A DNA stretch of 64,000 bases from Humibacter sp049446075 (GCF_049446075.1 NZ_JBMSEB010000001.1:1116001-1180000), one strand, 5' to 3'; shown: positions 22,586-32,007, counted from the first letter of the stretch. Program-made: numbers and translations. The notes: generated by a model not told the origin, from the sequence alone.

Positions 22586-25576
22586 CTACGCCGACGCGGG
22601 TTCCACCCTGGCGAGGTAGGCCGCCTCCGTGCGACTCGTGGCGCCGAGCTTGCGAAGGATCGCGGAGACGTGCACGCTCGCGGTCTTCGTGCTGATGTAG
22701 AGACGTTCGCCGATCTGCTTGTTGCTCAGGCCCTGGGCTATGAGGTCGAGCACCTGGCGCTCGCGCTCGGTCAGATGAATCTCCGGCGTCGACTCCTGCG
22801 CTCGGCTCGAGACCGGCGCGGGCTCCAGACCAGCGCGCCGCGCGAACTCGTCGACCCAGCCGACGAGAAGTCCTGAACCGAGCTGCTCGGCCAGCCGTCT
22901 GGACTCCGCAGCCTCATGCTGCGCCGTCTCCCTGGCCCCTGCTGCCCTGGCTCCTGCTTCCCTGTTCGGGGAAGCGACGAGCGCCTTGGCGAGCCGGAAG
23001 CGCGCATACGGCTCAAGATGCGCGGGCGCCTCGGGGAGCAGCGACGCGTCGAGCGCGGCGCGCCATGCCGCGGCATCCATTCCGTCGTTCGCGAGCTCGG
23101 CTTCGAAGAACGGAGCCCACACCGGTTCGGTCGGCCACCCTGCGGCCGACGCTAGGACCTCGCGAAGACCGGACTCCGCCGAAGCGAGATCGATGTGGTC
23201 GAGCGTGCTCCTTGCCGGATCGCCCGCAGCGGCACGGCAACGGAGCACCGTGAGCGTCCGCGCGGCCACGGCCAGCAGGGGCAGGTCGTACCCGCTCATT
23301 GTGCGATGCCCGCGCAGCAGCACGCTGACCGCGCGCCAGGCGCGCTCGACGTCGTCAAGCGCCAAAGCGAGCTCCGCCTCGACACGAGCCGCGCCCAGCC
23401 TGGACTGCACCTCGATCTCCCCCTGCACGTTGATCATGGGAGCCCACGATCGCCAGAGCTCATCGGCCGCCTGCAGTTCGCCCTTCCAGGTGAGTAACCA
23501 GAGCTTCATGCGCTGCAGGTGCACGCGGAACCCCGGTGACGGCTGCAGCGCCAGGGCGGGTTCGAGCAACGCGACCGCCTCGTCCCAACGCCCGAGAGCC
23601 GCAAGCGGCTCGACTGTGTTGGATGCCAGCATCACGCCGCTCGTGCGCTGTACGCCGAGCTGACGCGCGCGCTCCACGCCCGCGTTCCCGACCTCGACGG
23701 CATCCGTGTACCTGCCGATCAGGTGCAGCACGTCTGACGTGTTGACGCGATAACGAAGCATGGCGCCGTCGCGACTGGCGGCGAGCTGGCCGGCGATCTG
23801 CAGCTCGGCGAGGCCCTCTCCCACCCTGCCAAGCCCGACGAGGGACACGCCGCGGATGTTGTGCGCGACCGAGCGACGCGACAACGACTCGGCGGCCTCG
23901 GCTTGCGCGAGCGCCTTCGTCGCAGCCTCCACGGCCTCGTCGAAGCGCGCCTCGAGCATGAGTCGCCCAGCCAGGTCGCTGAAGATCTGGGCGATGGTCT
24001 CAGAGCAGGAGTCGGTGTCGAGACCCGCCAGCGCCTCTTCGAGAAGGGCGGTCGATCCCGGGCGAGAGAGCGCAGCTAGGTAGCGCGCCTTGTCGGCGAG
24101 GAGCTCGGCATGCTGTTCGACGTCACCCTGATCGCTCTCCGCGAGCGCCGCGTCGATCACGGTGAGCGCCCGCTCGGTGTCGCCAGCATTACGCAGCGCT
24201 TCGGCGGTGAGCTCCATGAGCGCGACGTGCGTCATGCCTGCCACAGTCTCCGGATCGGTCAACTGTTCCCAGAGCTCGAGCGCCCGCTCGCCCATGCGCG
24301 CAGCCCGCGCGAAGGCGTACACCCTGCGCGCCTCGCGCATGGCGTCGAGCGTTGCCGGGAAGGCGCGAACGAGGTCGTGCGCATCCATGCGGTGCTGGGA
24401 GATCTCGTGCGCGACCGGTCGGCCTGCGCCGGCGACGGACTCGAGGGCATCCGCGTACGCCGTGTGATATCTCACCCGCTCGCCAGGCAGCACCTCGCCG
24501 AGGACCGCCGCCCGCACGAGCGCGTGCCGGAAGTCGTAACAGGTCTCCGCGATCACGAGAAGGCCGCCGTCGACGGCAGCGCGCACTGCAGCCTCGAGCC
24601 CGGCTGGCGTTCCGGGATAGACGTGGTCGAGCAGGTCGTGGCGAACGCACGCGCCGCCGATCGCGAGCATGCGCAGCAGGTGCTGCGTGCGTTCGTCGAG
24701 GCGCTCGTAGCGCGCGAGCAGGAGCTCACGGAGCGTGTCGGGAAGCCCGGCGGCACCGTCGTCGACGTGCCGATCGGCTCCGGCGAGTTCTTCGACGAAG
24801 AACGGCACGCCCTCGCTGCGTTCGAAGAGCTCGTCGATCTCGCCGTCGTCGATGCGAGCATCCGGACCCGCGATGGCTGCGACCTGCTCGGCGACCTGGT
24901 CGCGCGTGAGCCTGGACAGTTCCCACCTGGTCAAGCGCCTGGTTCGCTCGAGCTCGGGCAGCACGGGGCGCAGCGGGTGCCCCCTGACGATCTCATCGCT
25001 GCGGTAGGTGACGACCATGAGGATGCCCGGCGCCGCGAGCATTCCGACGAGAAAGCGGAACAGCTCAAGCGTCGATCGGTCGGCCCAATGAATGTCTTCG
25101 ATCACGAGAACGAGCCTGCGATCGCGTGCCACGTTCTCGAACAGCACGGCGACGAGCTCGTACAGCCGCTCGGTTCCAGCACGTCGCCGCCCGCTGTCGG
25201 CCGACGCGAGTTCGGGGAGCAGGACCGTGAGCACCGGCCGCGCGGGGCCGGCCGCGTCCAGCAGCACGTCCATGCCGATCTCGGCGGCCAGTTCCCGCAC
25301 GATGGCCGAGAACGGCGCGTATGGGGCGCTCTCGGTTCCGATGTCGACGCACTTGCCCGTGAGCACGAGGGCGGCCTCGCCGACCTCGCGCTCGAACTCG
25401 GCGACGAGCCGCGTCTTGCCGATCCCCGCCTCACCTCCGATGGCGACGGCACGAGGCTCTTCTGCACTGCGCCGGAACTCCGATCGCAGGGCCTCCAGGT
25501 CGGCCGCACGGCCGATCATCCGGGGGCTGCTGATCGGTGATCTCACCTGGCCCATGCTGCCACGCACCACCGACAT
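22586..25576 (-). CDS. LAL-type LuxR family regulator with AAA ATPase
   Basis: Large ATP-binding regulator of the LuxR family (LAL), 996 residues with the chosen ATG. The AAA/NTPase module is N-terminal (MIGRAADLEALRSEF, Walker A GGEAGIGKT at about 47-55, Walker B LVLVIEDIHWAD), a long helical TPR-like middle follows, and the last 65 residues are a LuxR HTH (LTERERQVLDLIAQGLSNKQ, then RLYISTKTASVHVSAILRKL). Such proteins activate metabolic or antibiotic genes when bound to a ligand. An in-frame GTG at 25687 has a good GGAG box but would overlap the small gene upstream by 83 bases; 25576 and 25555 are the non-overlapping choices. No partner genes identify the regulon. Confidence 0.88.
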   Translation of the reverse strand: MSVVRGSMGQVRSPISSPRMIGRAADLEALRSEFRRSAEEPRAVAIGGEAGIGKTRLVAEFEREVGEAALVLTGKCVDIGTESAPYAPFSAIVRELAAEIGMDVLLDAAGPARPVLTVLLPELASADSGRRRAGTERLYELVAVLFENVARDRRLVLVIEDIHWADRSTLELFRFLVGMLAAPGILMVVTYRSDEIVRGHPLRPVLPELERTRRLTRWELSRLTRDQVAEQVAAIAGPDARIDDGEIDELFERSEGVPFFVEELAGADRHVDDGAAGLPDTLRELLLARYERLDERTQHLLRMLAIGGACVRHDLLDHVYPGTPAGLEAAVRAAVDGGLLVIAETCYDFRHALVRAAVLGEVLPGERVRYHTAYADALESVAGAGRPVAHEISQHRMDAHDLVRAFPATLDAMREARRVYAFARAARMGERALELWEQLTDPETVAGMTHVALMELTAEALRNAGDTERALTVIDAALAESDQGDVEQHAELLADKARYLAALSRPGSTALLEEALAGLDTDSCSETIAQIFSDLAGRLMLEARFDEAVEAATKALAQAEAAESLSRRSVAHNIRGVSLVGLGRVGEGLAELQIAGQLAASRDGAMLRYRVNTSDVLHLIGRYTDAVEVGNAGVERARQLGVQRTSGVMLASNTVEPLAALGRWDEAVALLEPALALQPSPGFRVHLQRMKLWLLTWKGELQAADELWRSWAPMINVQGEIEVQSRLGAARVEAELALALDDVERAWRAVSVLLRGHRTMSGYDLPLLAVAARTLTVLRCRAAAGDPARSTLDHIDLASAESGLREVLASAAGWPTEPVWAPFFEAELANDGMDAAAWRAALDASLLPEAPAHLEPYARFRLAKALVASPNREAGARAAGARETAQHEAAESRRLAEQLGSGLLVGWVDEFARRAGLEPAPVSSRAQESTPEIHLTERERQVLDLIAQGLSNKQIGERLYISTKTASVHVSAILRKLGATSRTEAAYLARVEPASA

Positions 25577-25604
25577 CCGAGCATCGTTCTGCGCGCGGCC
25601 GAAC

Positions 25605-25802
25605 TCACCTCGTCGCGACGCGACCGAAAGCCGCCGAGCGGTGGTGCCGACGTGCCGGCCTGCCGGAGGAACCGTCGCCGGCAGCACCGCTCTCCTGCAC
25701 CCGCTGGGCCAGGATCTCCCGCTGACGGCGGATGCGCTCCAACTCGTCGTATGCGCGCTGCTTGTCGGCGTTGAGTGCGTTCACCAGGGCTTCGTTGTAC
25801 AT
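25605..25802 (-). CDS. Small hypothetical protein upstream of the LAL regulator
   Basis: 65-residue protein of unknown function. The first 40 residues form a charged amphipathic helix (MYNEALVNALNADKQRAYDE, then LERIRRQREILAQRVQES), and the rest is a basic, probably disordered tail (RRHHRSAAFGRVATR). The ATG has GAGGA seven bases upstream, and a GTCTATAGAC palindrome with a TATAGA box lies about 25 bases upstream, which supports expression. It ends 28 bases before the chosen LAL start, so the two are likely cotranscribed. It has no recognised family; the start MYNEALVNALNADK looks like short proteins seen in relatives, which is an impression only. Confidence 0.6.
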   Translation of the reverse strand: MYNEALVNALNADKQRAYDELERIRRQREILAQRVQESGAAGDGSSGRPARRHHRSAAFGRVATR

Positions 25803-25823
25803 CGTCTTGTCCTCTTCTTCTGT

Positions 25824-25833
25824 GTCTATAGAC
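25824..25833. promoter_or_regulatory. GTCTATAGAC palindrome in the small-gene promoter
   Basis: Perfect 10-bp palindrome centred about 25 bases upstream of the small gene's start. It contains TATAGA, a plausible -10, so it is either the -10 itself or an operator over it. No clear -35 was seen. Confidence 0.35.
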
Positions 25834-25955
25834 GATGCTCGCGGCTAAGGTAGGGGCCCCGGATCGGGCGGATGCCTTATCTTTTCGAGGCGGGCAGGCT
25901 CCCCCTCCTGAGGTGGTGCGGCGGGGCCTTAGATGCACGATGAGGAGGCGACCGG

Positions 25956-26231
25956 ATGGCCGGAACGAGCCGAGTGCACGTCATCGTGCATGGACGCGTG
26001 CACGGCGTCGGCTACCGCTACTCGTGCGCCGAGATGGCGCGTGCGGCAGGCATCGCCGGCTGGGTGCGAAACCGGCCGGACGGAACGGTGGAGGCCGAGT
26101 TCGAGGGGCGACCGGCAGCCGTTCAGGCCGCGGTCGCGTGGTGCAGGCACGGGCCGAGCTGGGCATCCGTCTCGGCGGTCGACGTCAGCCAGAAGGAGCC
26201 GGAAGGGGCGACCGGGTTCGAGATCCACTGA
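25956..26231 (+). CDS. acyP: Acylphosphatase
   Basis: 91-residue enzyme that hydrolyses the carboxyl-phosphate bond of acyl phosphates in the cytoplasm. The signature GRVHGVGYR ends in the catalytic Arg21, and the second catalytic residue Asn39 sits in GWVRNRPDGTVE; VEAEFEGRPAAVQAAVAWCRHGP is the family's second motif. Length is normal. The ATG follows AGGAGG with seven bases spacing. It is transcribed towards the M18 aminopeptidase gene and does not seem to be in an operon. Confidence 0.95.
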   Translation: MAGTSRVHVIVHGRVHGVGYRYSCAEMARAAGIAGWVRNRPDGTVEAEFEGRPAAVQAAVAWCRHGPSWASVSAVDVSQKEPEGATGFEIH

Positions 26232-26263
26232 GCGAGGACAGGTGCGCCATCCCCTGGGCGAGG

Positions 26264-27559
26264 CTAGGCGCCCGCGAAGAACGCCCGGAGCGCCTCCGAC
26301 AGCCATCGCGGGTCGTCGACGTGGCAGAGTTCGCGGGCCGAGTGCATCGACAGCAGCGGAACGCCGACATCGACCGTGCGGATGCCGAGACGCGTCGCCG
26401 TGAGCGGCCCGATGGTCGAGCCGCACGGCACCGAGTTGCTCGACACGAACTCCTGGTACGGAACCCCGGCGACGGCGCAGAGCCGAGCCCACAAGGCGGC
26501 CCCGTGAGCGTCTGTTGCGTACCTCTGGTTCGCGTTGATCTTCAGCAGCGGACCGCCGCCGGCGGTCGGGCGGTTCACCGGGTCGTGCTTCTCCTGATAG
26601 TTCGGATGAACGGCATGCCCTGCGTCTGCCGACACGCACCACGACGCGGCGTACGCACGACGCCGCTCGTCATCGCCTGCCCCGAGCGAGCCCGAGATGC
26701 GAGAGAGCACATCGTCGAGAATCGGGCCGCTCGCACCGGAGCGCGACTCGGAACCGAGTTCTTCGTGGTCGAACGCCGCGAGAACCGTGATGTGGCGAGT
26801 CGCCGGTTGTTCGCTGTCGGCCGCCGCGCCCAGAAGCGCGTGCAGGCCGGCGAACACGGAGCTGAGGTTGTCGAGCCGCGGCGACGCGAACAGGGTGTCG
26901 TCGAGCCCGAATGTGCGCGGCGGCTGCGTGTCGACCGTGACGAGGTCGTAGCCGGCGATCTCGGATGCTCGCACGCCGCTCCCCGAAACGACCTCCGCGA
27001 GCAGATCGTGGGCCTGCGCGTCGCCCACGCCCCACACGGGCTGGGTGTTGCGCTGCTTGTCGAGCACGAGTCCCTCGGTGTTGACACCCCTGTCGAGGTG
27101 CACCGCGAGCTGCGGGATGCGCAGCAACGCACCCGAGCGCACCAGGTGCTGGGTGCCGTCGGCAGCGACGACGCGGCCTGCGAGCTCCAGTTCGCGGTCG
27201 AGCCATGAGTTCAGCAGCGGGCCGCCGTAGATCTCGACGCCGGCCTGCAGCCACCCTGCGCCACCCGTCGTGGGCTTGGGCTTCAGCTTGAATCCGGGCG
27301 AGTCGGTGTGCGCTCCGACGATGCGGAACGGCGTGGTCGGGCCGGCGTGCGCGGGCACCGCCCAGGCGACGACAGCCCCGTCGCGCACGATGAGGCCGCG
27401 CTGAGCGACGCCGTTGGCGGGCGCGGGCCAGGCATCCCTCTCGTCCACCGCCACGAATCCGGCCCCCTGCAGGCGGCGAGCCACCTCGGCCGCCGCGTGG
27501 TACGAGGAGGGCGATGCCTGAACGAACGCCGCCAATTCATCGATGAAGCCGGATGCCAT
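26264..27559 (-). CDS. M18 family aminopeptidase
   Basis: 431-residue cytoplasmic metallo-aminopeptidase of the aspartyl-aminopeptidase group that removes N-terminal residues from peptides. Metal ligands are visible: His84 in GAHTDSPGF, the DHEELGS motif with the catalytic acid Glu and a bridging ligand, and His in VPLLSMHSARE near the C-terminus. VLDKQRNTQPVWG and SWCVSADAGHAVHPNYQEKHD are further M18 segments. ATG at 27559 (MASGFIDELAAF) was chosen because the 21 residues upstream in frame are not part of the family and no ribosome-binding site was found for either. It is divergent from glutathione peroxidase with an 80-base gap. Confidence 0.92.
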   Translation of the reverse strand: MASGFIDELAAFVQASPSSYHAAAEVARRLQGAGFVAVDERDAWPAPANGVAQRGLIVRDGAVVAWAVPAHAGPTTPFRIVGAHTDSPGFKLKPKPTTGGAGWLQAGVEIYGGPLLNSWLDRELELAGRVVAADGTQHLVRSGALLRIPQLAVHLDRGVNTEGLVLDKQRNTQPVWGVGDAQAHDLLAEVVSGSGVRASEIAGYDLVTVDTQPPRTFGLDDTLFASPRLDNLSSVFAGLHALLGAAADSEQPATRHITVLAAFDHEELGSESRSGASGPILDDVLSRISGSLGAGDDERRRAYAASWCVSADAGHAVHPNYQEKHDPVNRPTAGGGPLLKINANQRYATDAHGAALWARLCAVAGVPYQEFVSSNSVPCGSTIGPLTATRLGIRTVDVGVPLLSMHSARELCHVDDPRWLSEALRAFFAGA

Positions 27560-27626
27560 GCGTTTATGTTGCCATGCGTTCGCTGTGCGTCCGTCCGCGG
27601 GCCGTGCGACCGCCGGGCACACGCCA

Positions 27627-27638
27627 TACGCTCACCCC
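27627..27638 (+). promoter_or_regulatory. Leaderless -10 (TACGCT) for glutathione peroxidase
   Basis: TACGCT followed by CACCCC and the ATG at 27639; no Shine-Dalgarno sequence is present. Confidence 0.45.
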
Positions 27639-28145
27639 ATGACCACCGCCTCCGAGTCCGTATGGGACATCCCACTCACCACCATCGACGGCGAGAGCAC
27701 GTCGCTGCGAGCGTTCGACGGGAAGGCGATCCTCATCGTCAACGTCGCCTCGCGGTGCGGCCTGGCTCCTCAGTACGAGAAGCTCGAGGAGCTGCAGAAG
27801 ACCTACGGCGACCGCGGGCTGACGGTGCTCGGTTTCCCGAGCAACCAGTTCCTGCAGGAGCTCGGGAGCGAGGATGCCATCAAGGAGTACTGCTCGACGA
27901 CGTGGGGCGTGACGTTCCCGATGTTCGAGCGCGTGAAGATCAACGGCAAGTCGGCGCATCCGCTGTACAAGGAGCTCAAGAAGACGCCGGACGAGTCGGG
28001 CAAGGCCGGGCGCGTGCAGTGGAACTTCGAGAAGTTCCTCGTCTCGCCCGACGGTGAGGTGCGTCGCTTCCGCCCCCGTACCGAGCCGGACGCACCAGAG
28101 GTGATCGACGCGATCGAGTCGGCGTTGCCCGCTGCTGCGGCCTGA
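27639..28145 (+). CDS. Glutathione peroxidase-family peroxidase
   Basis: 168-residue thiol peroxidase that reduces hydrogen peroxide or lipid peroxides; in bacteria the family usually uses thioredoxin rather than glutathione. The peroxidatic Cys40 is in NVASRCGLAPQY (selenocysteine position in animal enzymes), the catalytic Gln is in GFPSNQF, and Trp in VQWNFEKFLV completes the triad. A resolving Cys could be the one in EYCSTTWG. Actinobacteria mostly use mycothiol, so the reductant here is open. Its mRNA appears leaderless from the ATG at 27639. Ends 30 bases before a small membrane-protein gene on the same strand. Confidence 0.92.
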   Translation: MTTASESVWDIPLTTIDGESTSLRAFDGKAILIVNVASRCGLAPQYEKLEELQKTYGDRGLTVLGFPSNQFLQELGSEDAIKEYCSTTWGVTFPMFERVKINGKSAHPLYKELKKTPDESGKAGRVQWNFEKFLVSPDGEVRRFRPRTEPDAPEVIDAIESALPAAAA

Positions 28146-28162
28146 CGCAGCGCTCCACCTCG

Positions 28163-28175
28163 TAGGCTGGCAGCC
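28163..28175 (+). promoter_or_regulatory. Leaderless -10 (TAGGCT) for the small membrane protein
   Basis: TAGGCT, seven bases, then GTG at 28176, giving this short gene its own promoter rather than dependence on the peroxidase message. Confidence 0.45.
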
Positions 28176-28409
28176 GTGAAATCGCTTCTGACGATCGGCG
28201 TCATCCTCGTCGTGCTCGGCATCGCAGCAGGCTTCGGCTATCAGATCGCCGTCGCCGTGACGACCGGACTGCCCACCAGCGGAATCGGTTGGATGCAGGC
28301 CACCGGTTTCGTCGTCGCCGCCATCGGCGCCATCATGATCGGCGCTGCTATCGGCAAGCGCCGGTCGGCCCGCCGTGCAGCGCAAGAGCGGTCGGCACAG
28401 CAGCGTTAG
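28176..28409 (+). CDS. Small two-span membrane protein
   Basis: 77-residue protein with two hydrophobic spans (about residues 4-27 and 40-62) joined by a short loop, and a basic Arg/Gln-rich C-terminal tail (GKRRSARRAAQERSAQQR) that should lie in the cytoplasm. No known family was recognised. The gene has its own leaderless promoter and lies between the peroxidase and the convergent nuclease-helicase gene. Function is unknown. Confidence 0.7.
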   Translation: MKSLLTIGVILVVLGIAAGFGYQIAVAVTTGLPTSGIGWMQATGFVVAAIGAIMIGAAIGKRRSARRAAQERSAQQR

Positions 28410-28440
28410 TCCCGCTGCTGCGATGCGGCCGTCGAAGGTC

Positions 28441-31400
28441 TCAGTGTCCCTCGACGAGCGTGATGAACGCGCTGAGTTCGGCCACGCCCTCTGGCCGATG
28501 CGGCAGGTACTCGGTGAGCAGCGGCGAATAGATCAGGTAGGCGGCCCACTTCGCACGCGACACCGCGACGTTGAGCCGGTTCTTCATGATGAGGAAGCCC
28601 GGCCCGCGTGGTGCATATTCTGCCGATGACGCGGCGAGCGAGACGATCGCGACGACGGCCTCCCTGCCCTGGAACTTGTCCACCGTTCCGACCCGCACCT
28701 CGCCGTGCCCTGCACGCTTGAGCGCCTCGTGCACGAGCGCCTGCTGGGCGTTGTACGGGGTCACGACGATGATGTCGTCATGCTCGAGCTGCCGAGAGCC
28801 GTGCTCGTCGTTCCAGGTTCGGCCCAGGATGTCCCCCACGAGTCGAACGACCAGTTCGGCCTCCGCCGGTGATTCTGTGGAGTCTCCGGCGTGCTCGACG
28901 GGCAGCGGGTGCAGGCCCGGCTCGACGCCCTCCAAGTTACGCTGAGAGGCGTCGGGATGAGCGCGCAGCCGGCCCTCGTAGGAGAGCCGTGAGACGGGTG
29001 AGACGAGCGCCGGATGCAGGCGCCTCGTCTGGGGAAGGAAGAAGCCGAGCTCTGCGGGCAGCACGTCGTGTCCGTCGCTGATCCAGCCGAGGGCTGACTG
29101 GTCGACGGGCTCGGGATGCAGTCCCTGGCTCACCTGAGGGAGCTGCTGGGGGTCGCCGAGCATCAGCAGATTGCGTGCCGCGACCGCCGATGCCGCCGTG
29201 GACGCCAGAGAGAACTGCCCAGCCTCATCGATGACGAGCAGATCCAGGCTGCGTGACGGCACTCGTGCCGGATTGCTGAAGTCCCAAGCGGTGCCGCCGA
29301 TGACGAACCCGCTGTCGAGATGAGTCTGCGCAAAGGGCAGGTGCCCGTCCTTCGGCAGCACCGTGAACGGGCAGCGGGCGTCGGCCGCGGCGCCGCTTTG
29401 GGCGACCTTGCCCACGAGCGCCCCATCGAGGCCGGCGGTGGTCACGACCGAGGCGAGCAGGTTCTCGACCACGGCGTGCGACTGCGCCACCACGCCGATC
29501 TTCCACGCGTGGTCGCGCACGAGTGAGGCGATCACGTGGGCTCCGAGGTAGGTCTTGCCCGTTCCTGGAGGTCCCTGGACGGCGAGGTACGAGTCGTCGA
29601 GATCGGCGACCGCGCTCGTCACCTCGGCGATGCGGTTCGCATCCGAAGCCAGCGCGGCGCGCTCCGCGACGGGAGTTCCCAGCGCGCGCGGCGGCATACG
29701 ACGCAGCAGATCGGTCACGGGATCGCGCGGCCACCCTGGCTGTGCGTCGACGATGGAACTGCACCACGATTCGATCGCCGTCACCTGCGTGCCCGGCCGC
29801 GGCGGTGGTCCGGGCGTCACAGCGCTGGGCAGCTGGCTGTACGCGGGGGTGTCTTCTTGACGCGTCTCGTCGACGCGCACCCAGTCATCGCCCACCTCTG
29901 CCAGAGTCACGCTCTTCGCGCTGCGCGCACCCGGGTCGCCGCTCGTCGCGGAGAACGGGCCAGGGAATTCGTAGAGCAGGTAAGCCCCGGCTCCCGCCTT
30001 CGTGGTGCTGCCCGGGCCGAACTGCCCGGTCAGCCGAAGCATCCTGTGGTGCGTGCGCTGGCCCTCGTCGCGGTGCCAGTCGCGCTCCACCTCGGCGCGC
30101 TCAACCAGGAAAACGTCGCGTGTGTTGCCCCACGCCTCGACGGGGTCGACCAGTCGCGCGAAATGCGCCCACCAGAAGCTCTTCTGTTCCCGCCGGTGGT
30201 AGTCGAGCGTGGCCGCCGCGAACGCCGCAGCCGTCTCGTCGTCGGTGCGGGCGCGCGTGGCGTCTGCGCCCGATCCATGTGGAACCGACGGCTCTCCAGC
30301 CAGGGCGAGCAGGTCGTCGCGCAGCGTCGACGGCTCGAGCTCCACCACCCGGTCGTGGTCGGGCGCCGGCAGGCCCACAGGGACGCCGGCATCCGTCGCA
30401 CGCGCGAGGAGCCAGTCGCGGAGCCGAAGCGTCGAGAGGCAGTCGTAGCGGTTGTATGCCGCGATCTCGTCGAGCCTCCGCTGCCCCTCCTGCACATCGC
30501 CTGCCAGCATGAGCGAGCGCGCCGTCGCGTACTCCTCGATGGAGGTGCCGGCGTCCTGCACCTCTCCGGAGCGCAGTTCGTCGCCCATGTACAGCGGCTC
30601 GAGCTTCTTGATGGAGTACGAACGCGACCCGACACGCACCGCCTTGCGCACGAGCGGGTAGAGGTCGACCAGCACGTTGTCGCGCAGCAGGCCGTCTACC
30701 GCGTCTTCGCCGACACCGTGCCGCGCGGCCAGCTGCAGCAGGTGGGTGCGTTCGTACGACGCGTAGTGGTAGATGTGCATGCGCGGATGCTCCGCCCTGC
30801 GCCGCTCGACGTCGCTCAGGAATGCGATCAGCGCCTCGCGCTCCTCGGCGAACGTGTGAGCCCAGAACGGGTGGAACGCGCCGTCGGTCTGCAGCACGCC
30901 GAACAGGTAGTCGAGGCCCCACTGCAGATCGGCACCCTCGGTGTAGAGCGGGTCGCCCTCGAAGTCGAAGAAGATGTCGCCGGGGTCGGGCTCTGGTAGC
31001 GCAGCGAGCGCCGGCGCGTTGTACACGACCACGGGCGGCGGGTCGCCCGCGACAGCGGCCAGCTGAAGCTGAGCCTGCTGCCGCAACGAGGTGACGGTGG
31101 CGGGTGCCACACGCTCGACCTCGAAGCCCTCCGGCAGCGCCGCGAGGTCGTCGATCGTGCGGATGCCCGCGGCCACGAACCGTGGACGTTGCGTCACGCG
31201 CACCCCGGCGACCAACAACACGTCTCGGTGCGCCTCCACCTCGCCCGCACACGTGTCGCACCTGCCGCACGCGGCGAACCGCTCGTCGCCCCACTCCACG
31301 GCGCGCCCGTCGCCGAGATGCTCACGCACTATCGCGCGCAGCCTCGCGATGCGCTTGCCGTAAACGGGCAGGATGTCGGCGAGCCGGTGCGTGCTGACAC

Positions 31401-31968
31401 TCCCGTCCCCGAGCAGCAGTCGCACCTCGTCCGAAGGCTCGACGCCGATGCGCTGCAGCTGCTGCGCATAGGCGGCGACCTGGAGCAGTGCTGTCACCTT
31501 GGCACGGCGTGCGAGCTTGGTGTCTTCGACCGTGTATCTGCCATCCGGCTCGCGCACGATGAAGTCCGCATAGCCGACGAACGCGATCGGCGTGCCTTCG
31601 CCGTCGTCGACGGGATCGAAGAAGACGCCCTGGTACACGACGGGTGCGCCGGCCAGGAAGGCGCGGGCGGTCGCACGTGCAGCGGCCGTGAGACCCTCGG
31701 CGTCCGGTCGCTCTGGCCGGTCGAAGAGCGCGACGGCCTCGCCGAAACGCTCCAGGTAGCGGTCGAGCACGCGGTGCTCGTGCTCGTCACCCAGCCGCGA
31801 GGTGCGCTCCAGCATGGCATCCAGCGGCCGTTCCACGACGGGACCCCAGCCCAGCTTGCCGTCGAGTCTGCGCAGAAAGTCGAACTCGCACGTCGATGCA
31901 GTGCTGAGGTCGCTGGGGCTCAGCACCACGGTGGCCGCGTCGGATGCGCGACCGCTCAGCAGGAACAT
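28441..31968 (-). CDS. TM0106 family RecB-like nuclease fused to an SF1 helicase
   Basis: 1175-residue fusion. The N-terminal third is a RecB/Cas4-like nuclease: LSPSDLSTASTCEFDFLRRL at the start, VYQGVFFDPVDD, the PD-(D/E)XK core FVGYADFIV...YTVEDTKLARR, and a Cys cluster in CGRCDTC. It is followed by an RNase H-like DEDD exonuclease segment beginning GDIFFDFEGDP near residue 338. The C-terminal 400 residues form a superfamily 1 helicase of the AAA_12/Upf1-like type: Walker A QGPPGTGKT near 800, DEAGQFSLAS near 913, and VDKFQGREA and NVAVSRAK towards the end. It probably processes DNA or RNA ends in repair or mobile-element control; the exact role is not known. ATG at 31968; it stands alone. 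Confidence 0.9.
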   Translation of the reverse strand: MFLLSGRASDAATVVLSPSDLSTASTCEFDFLRRLDGKLGWGPVVERPLDAMLERTSRLGDEHEHRVLDRYLERFGEAVALFDRPERPDAEGLTAAARATARAFLAGAPVVYQGVFFDPVDDGEGTPIAFVGYADFIVREPDGRYTVEDTKLARRAKVTALLQVAAYAQQLQRIGVEPSDEVRLLLGDGSVSTHRLADILPVYGKRIARLRAIVREHLGDGRAVEWGDERFAACGRCDTCAGEVEAHRDVLLVAGVRVTQRPRFVAAGIRTIDDLAALPEGFEVERVAPATVTSLRQQAQLQLAAVAGDPPPVVVYNAPALAALPEPDPGDIFFDFEGDPLYTEGADLQWGLDYLFGVLQTDGAFHPFWAHTFAEEREALIAFLSDVERRRAEHPRMHIYHYASYERTHLLQLAARHGVGEDAVDGLLRDNVLVDLYPLVRKAVRVGSRSYSIKKLEPLYMGDELRSGEVQDAGTSIEEYATARSLMLAGDVQEGQRRLDEIAAYNRYDCLSTLRLRDWLLARATDAGVPVGLPAPDHDRVVELEPSTLRDDLLALAGEPSVPHGSGADATRARTDDETAAAFAAATLDYHRREQKSFWWAHFARLVDPVEAWGNTRDVFLVERAEVERDWHRDEGQRTHHRMLRLTGQFGPGSTTKAGAGAYLLYEFPGPFSATSGDPGARSAKSVTLAEVGDDWVRVDETRQEDTPAYSQLPSAVTPGPPPRPGTQVTAIESWCSSIVDAQPGWPRDPVTDLLRRMPPRALGTPVAERAALASDANRIAEVTSAVADLDDSYLAVQGPPGTGKTYLGAHVIASLVRDHAWKIGVVAQSHAVVENLLASVVTTAGLDGALVGKVAQSGAAADARCPFTVLPKDGHLPFAQTHLDSGFVIGGTAWDFSNPARVPSRSLDLLVIDEAGQFSLASTAASAVAARNLLMLGDPQQLPQVSQGLHPEPVDQSALGWISDGHDVLPAELGFFLPQTRRLHPALVSPVSRLSYEGRLRAHPDASQRNLEGVEPGLHPLPVEHAGDSTESPAEAELVVRLVGDILGRTWNDEHGSRQLEHDDIIVVTPYNAQQALVHEALKRAGHGEVRVGTVDKFQGREAVVAIVSLAASSAEYAPRGPGFLIMKNRLNVAVSRAKWAAYLIYSPLLTEYLPHRPEGVAELSAFITLVEGH

Positions 31969-32007
31969 GCGGCAACGCTAGCGCGGACCACCGACGGTGC
32001 CGACGGC

